NCBI GenBank assembly: GCA_903913965.1
Contig: CAIWNB010000035.1
Location: forward strand, 1 to 49,263
Length of the DNA: 49,263 nucleotides
Direction: 5' to 3'
Source of the DNA: an uncultured beta proteobacterium
GTDB lineage: Bacteria > Pseudomonadota > Gammaproteobacteria > Burkholderiales > SG8-41
Below are positions 1 through 7,553 of the stretch, in pieces. The position numbers and the translations under genes were made by a program. The notes beneath the pieces were generated by a model. It ran no database searches. It saw nothing but the letters and a program-made list of their open reading frames with translations, and was not told the origin of the DNA. Numbering within the stretch: the stretch's first letter is position 1; every line of letters starts with the position of its first letter.

Positions 1-429
1 AAGAGCATCACTAATGCGCTCACCGAAGTGGTGGGCGGCCATATTCCGCTGTTGTTCAATGTCGCCAGCCCGACCATTCCGATGGTGCAAACCGGCCGCG
101 TGCGCGCACTGGCGACTACCGGCGCGACGCGCATGGAAGCGTTGCCCGATGTGCCGACCATCGCCGAGTCGGGGGTCCCGGGTTATGAAAACGCAACGTG
201 GAACGGCATCGCCGCACCGGCGAAGACGCCGGCCGTAGTGGTCAGCCGCCTGAACCGCGAGTTCAATGAAATTTTGAAGCTCGCTGACGTTAAAGAAGCC
301 GCACGCGTCGAGGGCTCGACCATCATCGGTGGCACGCCCGAACAGTTCCGTGACTATCTCAAACGCGAATACGCGAAATACGGCAAGCTGGTGCGCGACG
401 CCGGCATCAAAGGCGAGGCGGCGAATTAA
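1..429 (+). CDS. Bug/TctC solute-binding protein, C-terminal part (cut by window start)
   Basis: This is the last 142 codons of a tripartite tricarboxylate transporter receptor. Bug proteins are periplasmic two-lobed binding proteins that capture carboxylates or related small molecules and deliver them to a TctAB-type permease. The frame is open from base 1 and ends at TAA 427-429. Family landmarks are visible: a G-R-V-R-A-L-A strand, the LPDVPTIAESGVPGYE motif, the NGIAAPAKTP loop, and a C-terminus ending in a G-I-K-G-E tail. The N-terminus and signal peptide lie outside the window. A second Bug gene begins 18 bp downstream on the same strand, so the two are probably cotranscribed. Confidence 0.95.
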   Translation, partial: KSITNALTEVVGGHIPLLFNVASPTIPMVQTGRVRALATTGATRMEALPDVPTIAESGVPGYENATWNGIAAPAKTPAVVVSRLNREFNEILKLADVKEAARVEGSTIIGGTPEQFRDYLKREYAKYGKLVRDAGIKGEAAN

Positions 430-447
430 GCAAGGGGAGTGCGGGAC

Positions 448-1374
448 ATGACAACGCGCGTTGCAGGGTTGGACGGTGGTGATGCCAGTTATCCGGGCGC
501 GCCGCTGCGCCTGATCATTCCGGAAGTGGTGGGCTCGGCCGCCGATTTGATGTCGCGCATTATCGGTGATGGGTTTGCCGCTATCACCGGTCAGCCAGTG
601 ATCTATGAAAACCTGTTTCTCGAGGCAGGCGTGACGCGTGGCGCCACAGCAGCGCCTGATGGCTATACGCTGCTCTACGGTTCGGCCGGTAATCTTGCCT
701 TGTTGCCGCATGTAAAAAAAATGGCGGTCGATCCCTTGCAGGATCTGCTGGCGGTGGGGCGCTTTGTCATTCAACCGTCGTTGCTTGCGGTCAATCCGGC
801 GCTAGCGGTAAACAACTTGCAGGAACTGGTGGCGATGATGCGGGCGCAACCGGGGCGTTTGCGCATGTCCACGGCGGGTGCCGGTACCTCGGGCCACTTC
901 GCCGGTGAATTGTTGATTGCGCAGGCCGGTGTACAGCCGGAGGTCGTGCATTATCACGGTGGCGGACCGGCGATCGAGGCGGTGGTCAACAACGATGCGC
1001 AGTGGACGATGGCGCCCATCGCCGGTCGGCTGCCGCATGTGCGCAGCGGCAAACTGCGCGCGATTGCGATCGGTAGTCCGGCGCGTTTGCGCGCGCTGCC
1101 CGAGGTGCCGACGATCGCCGAATCCGGTTATCCCGCTTATAGCGCGGTGGGCTGGGGCGGCATCTTCGTGCCCAAGGGCACGCCGCAAGCGGTGATCGAG
1201 CGGTTGAATGCGATCATGGCTGTAGCGATTGCCACGCCGGCGCTGCGTGCGCGCTTCGAAGCGCAGGGGGCCGAGCCGGCGGGCGGCACGCCGCAGGAGA
1301 TGGCTGGGATATTGGCGCAGGATCACGCCTGCTATGGCGAACTCGCCGCACAGCTGGGTCTGCGTATTGAATGA
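448..1374 (+). CDS. Bug/TctC-like protein without signal peptide
   Basis: The 308-residue product covers the whole Bug fold (strand PLRLIIPEVV, ADLMSRIIGDG motif, LPEVPTIAESGYPAY, C-terminal Y-G-E-L). The N-terminus is only about 20 hydrophilic residues (MTTRVAGLDGG) before the first core strand, with no hydrophobic export segment. ATG 448 is chosen because AAGGGGAG at 432-439 lies 8 nt upstream; a GTG at 439 would add only three residues and also gives no signal peptide. The usual PGG before the conserved Asp is replaced by EVVGSA. It may act in the cytoplasm, or the true start may have been lost. It follows the partial Bug gene by 18 bp. Confidence 0.85.
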   Translation: MTTRVAGLDGGDASYPGAPLRLIIPEVVGSAADLMSRIIGDGFAAITGQPVIYENLFLEAGVTRGATAAPDGYTLLYGSAGNLALLPHVKKMAVDPLQDLLAVGRFVIQPSLLAVNPALAVNNLQELVAMMRAQPGRLRMSTAGAGTSGHFAGELLIAQAGVQPEVVHYHGGGPAIEAVVNNDAQWTMAPIAGRLPHVRSGKLRAIAIGSPARLRALPEVPTIAESGYPAYSAVGWGGIFVPKGTPQAVIERLNAIMAVAIATPALRARFEAQGAEPAGGTPQEMAGILAQDHACYGELAAQLGLRIE

Positions 1375-1446
1375 TGAGGTGGTGGCGGGCGCCACTGCGT
1401 TGTCTGCAGTATATTTGACGTTTTAATTTCAACGAGGAGAAACCGC

Positions 1447-1740
1447 ATGGCCAAAGGATATTGGATCAATTGTTTCCGTTCGATCAAAGACCCCGCGAAG
1501 GTGGACGCCTATCGTCAGCTCGCCGGCCCCGCCATGGAAGCGGCGGGTGCAAAATTTCTGGTGCGTGGCGACCCCGCCAAGGTTTACGAGGCGGGCATCG
1601 TCGGCCGTGTGGTGGTGATTGAATTCGAGAGTGTAGAGAAGGCGATTGCCACGCACGACAGCCCCGGCTATCAGGCGGCGCTCAAAGCCCTTGGTGATGG
1701 CGCCGAGCGTGATTTGCGCATCGTCGAAGGCATAGCCTGA
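1447..1740 (+). CDS. DUF1330 family protein
   Basis: The 97-residue product starts MAKGYWINCFRSIKDP and has the ferredoxin-like alpha-beta layout of DUF1330 (dimeric alpha/beta-barrel superfamily): a YW-x-N/x-C-F first strand, a K-V-x-A-Y helix, the central R-G-D-P-A-K segment, a VVVIEFES strand and a SPGYQAAL helix. An AACGAGGAGAAACCGC ribosome-binding site precedes the ATG. No enzymatic role is established for most family members. It lies 72 bp after the signal-less Bug gene on the same strand and converges on another Bug gene. Confidence 0.85.
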   Translation: MAKGYWINCFRSIKDPAKVDAYRQLAGPAMEAAGAKFLVRGDPAKVYEAGIVGRVVVIEFESVEKAIATHDSPGYQAALKALGDGAERDLRIVEGIA

Positions 1741-1765
1741 TCAACGACTGATGCATAGTGCGGCA

Positions 1766-1786
1766 GAGTAGCGCCTGGCGCTACTC
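1766..1786. terminator. Hairpin between convergent genes
   Basis: GAGTAGCGCC (1766-1775) and GGCGCTACTC (1777-1786) are perfect complements around a single T, and they cover the stop codon of the minus-strand Bug gene. The position between convergent genes fits a shared transcription end, but there is no T-run, so factor-independent termination is doubtful. The 16-nt core CGCCTGGCGCTACTCG recurs at the 3' end of the Bug gene ending at 45793. Confidence 0.35.
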
Positions 1787-2740
1787 GAGCCGCGCACCGG
1801 CCGCTTTCACCACGGGGCCGAGTTTTTCAATTTCGCCAGTGATGAAGGCGGTGGTTTCGGCGCGGGTTGCTACCGATGCCACCATGCCCATGTCAGCGAG
1901 TCGTTTACGATGTTCTTCGCGGCGGCTGAGATCGAGCATCACCGCACTTAGTTTGTCCAGCACGGCTTCCGGCGTTTTGGCCGGTAACGCCAATCCGAAA
2001 TACCCCCAGACCTCGACATCGGCAAAACCGGCTTCGGCCATCGACGGGATTTGTGGTTCGCTGGCGAGGCGTTTTGAGTCGGCGACCGCCAGCACTTTGA
2101 GCTTGCCTTCCTTGGCGGCGTTGATCGCGGTTGAATCAAACATGAAATGCACTTCGCCGGCCATCAGCGCCATGGTGGCTTGTGCCGCGCCTTTGTACGG
2201 CACATGCACCACGTCGATGTTGGCGCGGCTCTTAAAGAGCGCACCCGCGAGATGGTGGGGTGAGCCGTTGCCGACCGAAGCGAAACTCAGCTTGCCCGGA
2301 TTGGCGCGCGCATAGGCGACGAGTTCGCGCACGCTGTTAACGGGCAGTGTTGGCGCGGTAACGAGGTAGTTCGGCGTGCGTGCCATCAGCCCGATTTGGG
2401 CGAAATCTTTTAACGGGTCGTAGGGTAGTTTGGCGAACAGGCTCGAGTTAATGCCGTGCGAGGCCTTTTGTGTGACGAACAGTGTGTAGCCATCGGGGGC
2501 GGCGCGTGCCACCAATTCGGCGCCGATATTGGTGGCACCACCCGGACGGTTTTCCACCATGAATTGTTGGCCGAGGGCATCGGTGAACGCTTTGGCAAAA
2601 ATGCGTGTGATGGTGTCGCCGTTGCTGCCGGGCGGATAGGGATAGATGATGCGCGCGGCGCGGTTTGGATAATCGCTTTGCGCACAGGCGAGGCCGCAGC
2701 AGAGGGCGGTCAGCAGGAATAGTCTGGTCGCGATGTTCAT
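1781..2740 (-). CDS. Bug/TctC solute-binding protein
   Basis: The 319-residue receptor begins MNIATRLFLLTALCCGLACA, a signal peptide with likely cleavage before QSDYP. The open frame extends 20 codons further upstream, but that stretch is not signal-like, so ATG 2740 is preferred. The ligand-loop motif reads YPPGSNGDTITRI, keeping the conserved Asp and Arg, followed by VENRPGGATNIGAE. The mid-region HVPYKGAAQATMALMAGEVHF and IPSMAEAGFADVEVWG are standard. It is followed on the same strand side by a GlcG/HbpS-like gene upstream (88 bp away), so the two could share a transcript. The substrate is unknown. Confidence 0.93.
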   Translation of the reverse strand: MNIATRLFLLTALCCGLACAQSDYPNRAARIIYPYPPGSNGDTITRIFAKAFTDALGQQFMVENRPGGATNIGAELVARAAPDGYTLFVTQKASHGINSSLFAKLPYDPLKDFAQIGLMARTPNYLVTAPTLPVNSVRELVAYARANPGKLSFASVGNGSPHHLAGALFKSRANIDVVHVPYKGAAQATMALMAGEVHFMFDSTAINAAKEGKLKVLAVADSKRLASEPQIPSMAEAGFADVEVWGYFGLALPAKTPEAVLDKLSAVMLDLSRREEHRKRLADMGMVASVATRAETTAFITGEIEKLGPVVKAAGARLE

Positions 2741-2827
2741 GTGAGCTTTGCGGGATAAGGTGGTTGGCGGGTTGAGTGCGGCTGCGGCCCGGCAGCGCAA
2801 ACTGCCGGACCGCCTGCACCAGCCGTT

Positions 2828-3328
2828 TTATTTGAGCAGATCGGCAACCTTGTCGATGCCGGCTTTGACGCAGGCTTCGTCCTTGTCGCCACCAGGCGCG
2901 CCCGAGGCGCCAATGCCGCCGATTACATCGTCGCCCACCTTGATTGGCAGCGCGCCCTGATTGGCGATCACATTGTTGAGATGAATCAGCGCAAAGGTCG
3001 GATCATTTTTAAGGCGTGTGACGATTTCACCCGATGGCACACGGAAGGTGCGTGCGGTATAGGCCTTGCGCATGCTGTTCTCAACCGTATGCGGGCCGGT
3101 GTTGTCGCCGCGCACCTGCAGGATAATTTCGCCGCTGCGACCAACCACTGTCACCGAGACTGCGTAGCCGTTGGCTTTGCACACCGCCATGGTGGTTTCG
3201 GCCATGGCCAGTGCAATGCCGGACGACAAACTTTTTTGTTGCAGCAGTTGCGCGCTTGCTGGTGCGGCCAGCGCGAAAAGGCCGAGGCTGGCGATCGCCA
3301 GAGCAGTCGTGCGGATGATCGATAACAT
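2828..3328 (-). CDS. Exported GlcG/HbpS (DUF336) family protein
   Basis: The 166-residue product has a clear signal peptide (MLSIIRTTALAIASLGLFAL..., cleavage after APASA) and then the GlcG/HbpS fold: an A-M-A-E-T-T helix, VSVTVVGRSGEIILQVRGD strands, SMRKAYTARTF helix, and the glycine-rich IGGIGASGAPGG loop near the C-terminus. Family members include haem-binding HbpS of Streptomyces and GlcG of the glycolate locus; many are periplasmic small-ligand proteins. No haem-ligand assignment can be made from sequence alone. GGGGGAGACC precedes the ATG. It probably forms a unit with the Bug gene downstream on the minus strand. Confidence 0.85.
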   Translation of the reverse strand: MLSIIRTTALAIASLGLFALAAPASAQLLQQKSLSSGIALAMAETTMAVCKANGYAVSVTVVGRSGEIILQVRGDNTGPHTVENSMRKAYTARTFRVPSGEIVTRLKNDPTFALIHLNNVIANQGALPIKVGDDVIGGIGASGAPGGDKDEACVKAGIDKVADLLK

Positions 3329-3434
3329 AATGGTCTCCCCCTTTTTTATGCCCGCCGGCTGGCGGACGTTGGAGACAGACTATACAACAGAGCTACGGTT
3401 CGTCGCGCCGATGCGCTACAGGCTGACTGTGGGA

Positions 3435-3917
3435 TCAAAGTAAGGTCTCATCGACATCGTCGAACCCTGCCAGATGGCGTCGCCCGGCAAATTTGTAGCC
3501 GCGTTTACGGCTGCGCGGATATTCACAGATATCAACCGCCTTGCGCGTGCCGCCCAGCAGGTAAACGAGGTCTTCCTTGTGGGGATTGGTCATGCCATGC
3601 GGCAGCGACTGCGCGGTGAATCCCATGAAATCACCGGGGCCGACTTTGATTTTGCGTTTACCGATTTCGGCGAGGCCATGACCCGACAGAATGTAGACGA
3701 ATTCTTCGTCGCAATAGTGGGTGTGGAACTCGGTGGTGTCGTCGCCTTGTTTGATCCGCACCAGATGCACGCCCATCTCCGTCATGCCAACCGCATCACC
3801 GAGCGACTTGTTCAGACGCAGTACATTTTTGTTGACGAAATGACGGCGGCGTTCGACCGCCATGCGCTTGATTGCCGCGGCGGTGAGCAGCGGAAACGGT
3901 TTGGCTTTTTTGGGCAT
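3435..3917 (-). CDS. Cupin-domain protein
   Basis: The 160-residue single-domain cupin carries motif 1 as HTHYCDEEFVYILSGHG (residues about 65-81, with His-x-His and Glu metal-ligand candidates) and motif 2 as GPGDFMGFTAQSLPHGM (about 93-109, with the second-motif His). It has no signal peptide. Metal-binding cupins of this size include isomerases, dioxygenase-like enzymes and sugar- or acid-binding proteins, so a precise reaction cannot be named. An AAGGA site lies 9 nt before the ATG. It is divergent from the muconolactone-isomerase-like gene, sharing a 102-bp intergenic region. Confidence 0.88.
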   Translation of the reverse strand: MPKKAKPFPLLTAAAIKRMAVERRRHFVNKNVLRLNKSLGDAVGMTEMGVHLVRIKQGDDTTEFHTHYCDEEFVYILSGHGLAEIGKRKIKVGPGDFMGFTAQSLPHGMTNPHKEDLVYLLGGTRKAVDICEYPRSRKRGYKFAGRRHLAGFDDVDETLL

Positions 3918-4019
3918 GTTGGGCGTCCTTGTTGTGAAGGGTCAGCTTGGCATCATACATTTTGGCGGGGTGCGTGGTGCCGGTCTAGAATAGCCCCACC
4001 TTTTTTTCAGGAGTCCAAC

Positions 4020-4331
4020 ATGCAATTCATGGTGCGTATCGTGGTTCATCTGCCGGGTGACTGGCCAAAAGAAAAAGTCGAGGAACTCGCCGCCCGCGAA
4101 ACTGCGCGCGGTATGCAATGCATACAGGAAGGCAAGTTGCGTCGTATTTTTCGGATCGTTGGTCAGCGCGCCAACTTCAGTATCTGGGAGGCGGCGACTC
4201 TCGAGGAGTTGCATGCGACCTTGCTCTCGCTGCCGATGCATCCCTTCTTTGAACTCGAAGTCACGCCCATCATCGAACACAGCACGACGCAGGCGTGGAA
4301 TGCCGCCCACAGCGCCATGCCGCCGTTCTGA
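4020..4331 (+). CDS. Muconolactone delta-isomerase-like protein
   Basis: The 103-residue product begins MQFMVRIVVHLPGDWP and matches the CatC layout through its length: an F-x-V-R first strand, an EELAARETARGMQ helix, GKLRRIFRIVGQRANFSIW and LLSLPMHPFFELEVTPI near the end. CatC isomerises muconolactone to the enol-lactone in the catechol branch of the beta-ketoadipate pathway and is cytoplasmic. No catB, catA or pcaD is near, so it may serve another lactone or acid. The start is ATG 4020, preceded by TTCAGGAGTCCAAC; a longer open frame upstream overlaps the divergent cupin gene and is rejected. The next gene starts 8 bp after its stop. Confidence 0.8.
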   Translation: MQFMVRIVVHLPGDWPKEKVEELAARETARGMQCIQEGKLRRIFRIVGQRANFSIWEAATLEELHATLLSLPMHPFFELEVTPIIEHSTTQAWNAAHSAMPPF

Positions 4332-4339
4332 GACGGTTT

Positions 4340-4870
4340 ATGCAGCTGCTAAAAAGTATTGTGTTCGTCGGTGTGGTGCTCGGCCTCTTTGCGGGGGCAG
4401 CAGCAGCACGCGTGCCCACCGGCTGGCCCTTTCTCGAATACAACGAGGCGGTGCGGGTGGCCAAGCAGAAGAACAAACCGCTGTTCGTCTATTATGGTTT
4501 CGAGACCTGCCAGTATTGCGTGTATCTGAACAACAACACGCTGTCTTACACCGCGCTGCGCACGCGTTACACCGAGCACTATGTGTTGGCGTATTTCGAT
4601 ATCCGCGGCAAACCCGGCGATATCATGACGCTGCCAAATGGCGAGAAGCTGCCGCGCGGTCAGGCCATCCGCAAGCTCAAGGGCAGCCCGGTGCCGGCGT
4701 GGGCTTTTGTCTCCCCCGATGGTCGCGAAATACTCATGCGGCGTGGATCAAACACCAGCATCGATTCGTTTATGCAATATGATCAGTACGTCAGCAGCGG
4801 CAGCTGGCCGCAGACTACCTTCGAAGAATTTCTCTTGCAGAATGGAATGCGCGAAACCAAAGCCGAATAA
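4340..4870 (+). CDS. Exported thioredoxin-fold protein with CxxC
   Basis: The 176-residue protein starts MQLLKSIVFVGVVLGLFAGA, a signal peptide ending near AAA-RVPTG. A thioredoxin-like domain follows: NKPLFVYYGFETCQYCVYL holds the C-Q-Y-C redox pair (about residues 56-59), and SPVPAWAFVSPDG supplies the cis-Pro region and following strand. It resembles the SoxW/thioredoxin_2 group, which reduces or oxidises periplasmic cysteine pairs. The start was chosen for the signal peptide and lies 8 bp after the CatC-like stop, so translation is probably coupled. Confidence 0.83.
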   Translation: MQLLKSIVFVGVVLGLFAGAAAARVPTGWPFLEYNEAVRVAKQKNKPLFVYYGFETCQYCVYLNNNTLSYTALRTRYTEHYVLAYFDIRGKPGDIMTLPNGEKLPRGQAIRKLKGSPVPAWAFVSPDGREILMRRGSNTSIDSFMQYDQYVSSGSWPQTTFEEFLLQNGMRETKAE

Positions 4871-4967
4871 CCGGTTCAGGCACGGTGATATCAAAGAAGT
4901 TCCCGGTACGAGCAGGTAGGGCGCGCGGTAAGATGTTGCCCCGGATCAATCACATAAAGAGCAGGCC

Positions 4968-5765
4968 ATGGATTTCAATCTCAAGGGACGCACCGCCTTC
5001 ATCACCGGTGCAAGTCGTGGTATCGGCAAGGCAATCGCAGAGGCGCTGGCCGCCGAGGGTGCCAATCTCGGCTTGTTTGGCCGCGATCTCGAACGCTGCG
5101 AACAGGTGGCGAAAGAGCTGCGCGCCAAATACACCGGCATCCGCATTGCGGTGGTGCCGCTCGATCTGGAGCAGGGCACGGCGGCGATCAAGCCGGCGGT
5201 CGAGCAGGGTGTGAAGGAACTTGGTGCCATCGATATTCTGGTCAATTGCGCAGGCGGGGCTTATCGCGGCCGTCTCACTGAAATTCCGGATGAGTTGTGG
5301 GAAGACTATTTCGCCGTTAAGCCGCTGGGTTTGATTCGCATGACCCGCGAAGCATTGCCGTATCTGAAAAAATCGCCACAGGCGCGTATCATCAATATCT
5401 CCGGTACGCGCGGACGCGAACCCGGCGGCGTGTCGGTGATGTCAGGGCCGATCAATCTCGGCACACTGTCGATTACCAAGGCGCTGGCCAATGAGTTCGG
5501 GCCGTACGGCATCACCGTTAATGCGATCTGCCCGGGTTCGACCGATACTGGGCGCTGGACCGAGCTCGTCGAAATTACCGCACGCGAGAAGAAGTTGTCG
5601 ATTGAAGCGGCAACCAAACATCTGGTCGCCGATGTGCCGATGGGACGCGTCGTGGTGCCGCAAGACATTGCGGGTCTCGCGGTTTATCTGGCCTCAGAGC
5701 AGGCGGGCATGATTACCGGTACTGCAATCAATGTGGATGGCGGCAGAACCCGCGGGATTCCCTGA
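4968..5765 (+). CDS. Short-chain dehydrogenase/reductase-like protein lacking the catalytic Tyr/Lys
   Basis: The 265-residue product has a good Rossmann half: TGASRGIGKAIAEAL cofactor motif (about 14-28), VVPLDLEQ, VNCAGG and the C-terminal INVDGGRTRG. The active-site helix reads SGPINLGTLSITKALANE where classical SDRs have Y-x-x-x-K followed by a similar helix; by alignment Tyr becomes Ser and Lys becomes Asn. The catalytic Ser position in NISGTRG appears to be Gly. The fold and NAD(P) site are therefore kept but the standard reductase triad is not. NCBI's BKR-like SDR-like group has this kind of deviation. A Bug gene follows 9 bp downstream. Confidence 0.85.
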   Translation: MDFNLKGRTAFITGASRGIGKAIAEALAAEGANLGLFGRDLERCEQVAKELRAKYTGIRIAVVPLDLEQGTAAIKPAVEQGVKELGAIDILVNCAGGAYRGRLTEIPDELWEDYFAVKPLGLIRMTREALPYLKKSPQARIINISGTRGREPGGVSVMSGPINLGTLSITKALANEFGPYGITVNAICPGSTDTGRWTELVEITAREKKLSIEAATKHLVADVPMGRVVVPQDIAGLAVYLASEQAGMITGTAINVDGGRTRGIP

Positions 5766-5774
5766 CCGCTACCG

Positions 5775-6836
5775 ATGCGCCATTGTTTTACAGCTGCGCC
5801 TGCGCAATTCGTCCGACCTTGTGGCCCGGCAGGCGCGCAGCGTATTGCGGGGCGCCGAGGGGTATGGGTAACCAGCGGCCTGCTCTTTGCCCCGGCGTTG
5901 CTTGCATGTTTATTGGCGGCATCCTGCACGTCGGCGCAGGATTACCCGACCAAAACCATACGCCTGATTGTTCCTCTCGCCCCTGGCGGCGGCAACGATA
6001 CCGCCGCCCGCGTGGTTGGTCACAAACTTGGCGAAGCCCTCGGCCAGCAGGTGGTTGTTGATAACCGTCCGGGCGGCGGTAGTGTGATTGCCTCTGAAAT
6101 AGCCGCCCGTGCGCCGGCCGACGGCCATACGCTGTATTTGTTCAGTACCAATGTCACGGTGGCGCCGGCGCTGCATAAAAAATTATCCTTCGATACGCTC
6201 AAGGATTTCGCGCCGATCACGCGCCTGACCATCGCGCCGGGTGCGCTGATCGTGCATCCGTCCGTGCCGGTGAAGACGGTGAGAGACGTGATTGCGCTGG
6301 CAAAAACAAAGCCGGGAGAAATCACCTTCGCTTCGGCCGGACTTGGCAGTGGCTCGCATCTCGGCGGCGAGCTCTTCAATATGCTGGCCGGCGTGTCTCT
6401 GCTGCATGTACCTTATAAAGGCAGCGCGCTGGCGACCGCATCGGTGCTCGGCGGCGAAACTTCGGTGGCGTTCACCAATCCGATCGGTGCGCTGCCGCAT
6501 ATCAAGGCGGGGCGTTTACGTATGATCGCGGTGACGACGGCCCAGCGCTGGCCGCTGTTGCCGGGGCTGCCGACGATTGCGGAATCCGGTGTGCCCGGTT
6601 ACGAAATCATAATCTGGAACGGGCTGGCGGCGCCGGCGGCGACACCGCGTCCGGTGCTTGATCGTTTGCATCGCGAACTGATGCGCGTACTGGCGATGCC
6701 CGAACTCAATGAACTGCTGGCCGCCGACGGATCGCGGACTTATGCAGAAACAGCGCAGGCGTTCGCCGCGTTTATAAAATACGAAGTCGAAAAGTGGATC
6801 AAAGTGATTGCGCAGGCGCGTTTGTCAGCGACGTAG
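5775..6836 (+). CDS. Bug/TctC solute-binding protein, start uncertain
   Basis: As drawn from ATG 5775 the product has 353 residues: about 30 Arg- and Gly-rich residues, then a hydrophobic stretch (LLFAPALLACLLAASC) ending TSA before QDYPTKTIRLIVP. The core has PLAPGGGNDTAARVVG, VDNRPGGGSVIASE and LPTIAESGVPGYE. No in-frame ATG or GTG lies nearer the hydrophobic segment, and no ribosome-binding site is obvious before 5775. Part of the extension (5822-5851) resembles an intergenic repeat found again near 42440, so the reading of the N-terminus is doubtful. A-A-S-C could also be read as a weak lipobox. The gene follows the SDR by 9 bp. Confidence 0.85.
   Translation: MRHCFTAAPAQFVRPCGPAGAQRIAGRRGVWVTSGLLFAPALLACLLAASCTSAQDYPTKTIRLIVPLAPGGGNDTAARVVGHKLGEALGQQVVVDNRPGGGSVIASEIAARAPADGHTLYLFSTNVTVAPALHKKLSFDTLKDFAPITRLTIAPGALIVHPSVPVKTVRDVIALAKTKPGEITFASAGLGSGSHLGGELFNMLAGVSLLHVPYKGSALATASVLGGETSVAFTNPIGALPHIKAGRLRMIAVTTAQRWPLLPGLPTIAESGVPGYEIIIWNGLAAPAATPRPVLDRLHRELMRVLAMPELNELLAADGSRTYAETAQAFAAFIKYEVEKWIKVIAQARLSAT
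5822..5851. repeat. Short GC-rich repeat shared with 42440-42469
   Basis: About 30 nt here match the intergenic element near 42440 at most positions, with a 14-nt identical core AGGCGCGCAGCGTA. Elements of this form (GGCCGGA...GCGCGCAGCG...TCCGG) are common dispersed intergenic repeats in proteobacteria. Here it lies inside the reading frame of the Bug N-terminal extension. Confidence 0.4.
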
Positions 6837-6847
6837 GAAAATCTTTT

Positions 6848-6870
6848 CTTCCGCCCTTGAGGGGAAGGCG
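6848..6870. repeat. REP-like palindrome
   Basis: The sequence CTTCCGCCCTTGAGGGGAAG forms a short stem (CTTCC.CCC with GGGGAAG) between the Bug gene and the GST gene. It belongs to the CTTCCCCC/GGGGGAAG type that recurs at 11921, 42236 and 46770. It could also stop transcription from the Bug gene, but has no T-run. Confidence 0.4.
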
Positions 6871-6902
6871 TTTCGTTTTCGATAAAGTTTGAGGAGAGAG
6901 CA

Positions 6903-7517
6903 ATGAAATTATTCGGCACCCCGGGCAGTCCCTATGTACGCAAGGCGCGGCTCGCACTTGAAGAAAAAGGCATCGCCTATGAATATGTGCTCGCACCACG
7001 CGAAACGCGCGCGACACTGGTGGTGCCGCTCAATCCGCTGGGCAAGATCCCGGTCTTGCAGCGTGACGACGGCAAGTCGGTGTTCGATTCGCCGGTGATT
7101 GTCGAATACGTCGACGGTTTAAAGCCCGAACCGCGGCTGATCCCGCAGGACTTCGAAAGCCGTATCGCCGTCAAGGGTTGGGAGGCGCTCGGCGATGGTG
7201 TGGCCGAGGCGACAGTGTTGATTACACACGACTGGCGCAAGCCCGAAGAAAAACGCGAGTCTGAGAAATGGTATGAAGCCCAGCGCGCGAAGATTCACCG
7301 TGGACTCGCCATGATGGAGCGTGAGATGGGGGACGGTCAGTTTTGCTTTGGCAGTTCATTCACGCTGGCCGATATCGCCGCCGGATACGCGCTTGGTTAT
7401 CTGGTATCCGGTATTCCCGATTTCGACTGGCGTGCGGCCAATCCGCGTTTGTCGCGGCACTATGACGTGCTGGTGCAACGTCCGGCTTTCCGCAACACCG
7501 ATCCAGACGCCAAATAA
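6903..7517 (+). CDS. Glutathione S-transferase family protein
   Basis: The 204-residue cytoplasmic protein has the N-terminal thioredoxin-fold half (MKLFGTPGSPYVRKARLALEEKGI) with Ser in the usual catalytic segment (GSPYVRK), the NPLGKIPVL cis-Pro motif and DSPVIVEYVD, which corresponds to the glutathione-binding E/D-S motif. The C-terminal all-helical half contains SSFTLADIAAGYALGYL, the conserved structural Asp motif. It resembles bacterial GstB-type enzymes that conjugate or reduce xenobiotic electrophiles; the substrate is unknown. GAGGAGAGAGCA precedes the ATG. It lies 66 bp after a Bug gene and converges with another. Confidence 0.9.
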   Translation: MKLFGTPGSPYVRKARLALEEKGIAYEYVLAPRETRATLVVPLNPLGKIPVLQRDDGKSVFDSPVIVEYVDGLKPEPRLIPQDFESRIAVKGWEALGDGVAEATVLITHDWRKPEEKRESEKWYEAQRAKIHRGLAMMEREMGDGQFCFGSSFTLADIAAGYALGYLVSGIPDFDWRAANPRLSRHYDVLVQRPAFRNTDPDAK

Positions 7518-7525
7518 TCGCCGGT

Positions 7526-7553
7526 GCAGTGACCGTGCCGGTGCGGTTACTGC
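7526..7553. terminator. Convergent-gene hairpin
   Basis: GCAGTGACCG (7526-7535) pairs with CGGTTACTGC (7544-7553), one position being a G-U pair, around an 8-nt loop. It lies between the convergent GST and Bug genes and overlaps the Bug stop codon. There is no clear T-run on either side, so this is a candidate only. Confidence 0.4.

Noticed and set aside
3474-4019. Long upstream part of the frame containing the CatC-like gene
   Set aside because: It is antisense to the cupin gene, has no family similarity, and a good ribosome-binding site marks ATG 4020.
4020-4331. Catechol beta-ketoadipate operon
   Set aside because: Only a CatC-like gene is present; no catA, catB, or pca genes were seen.
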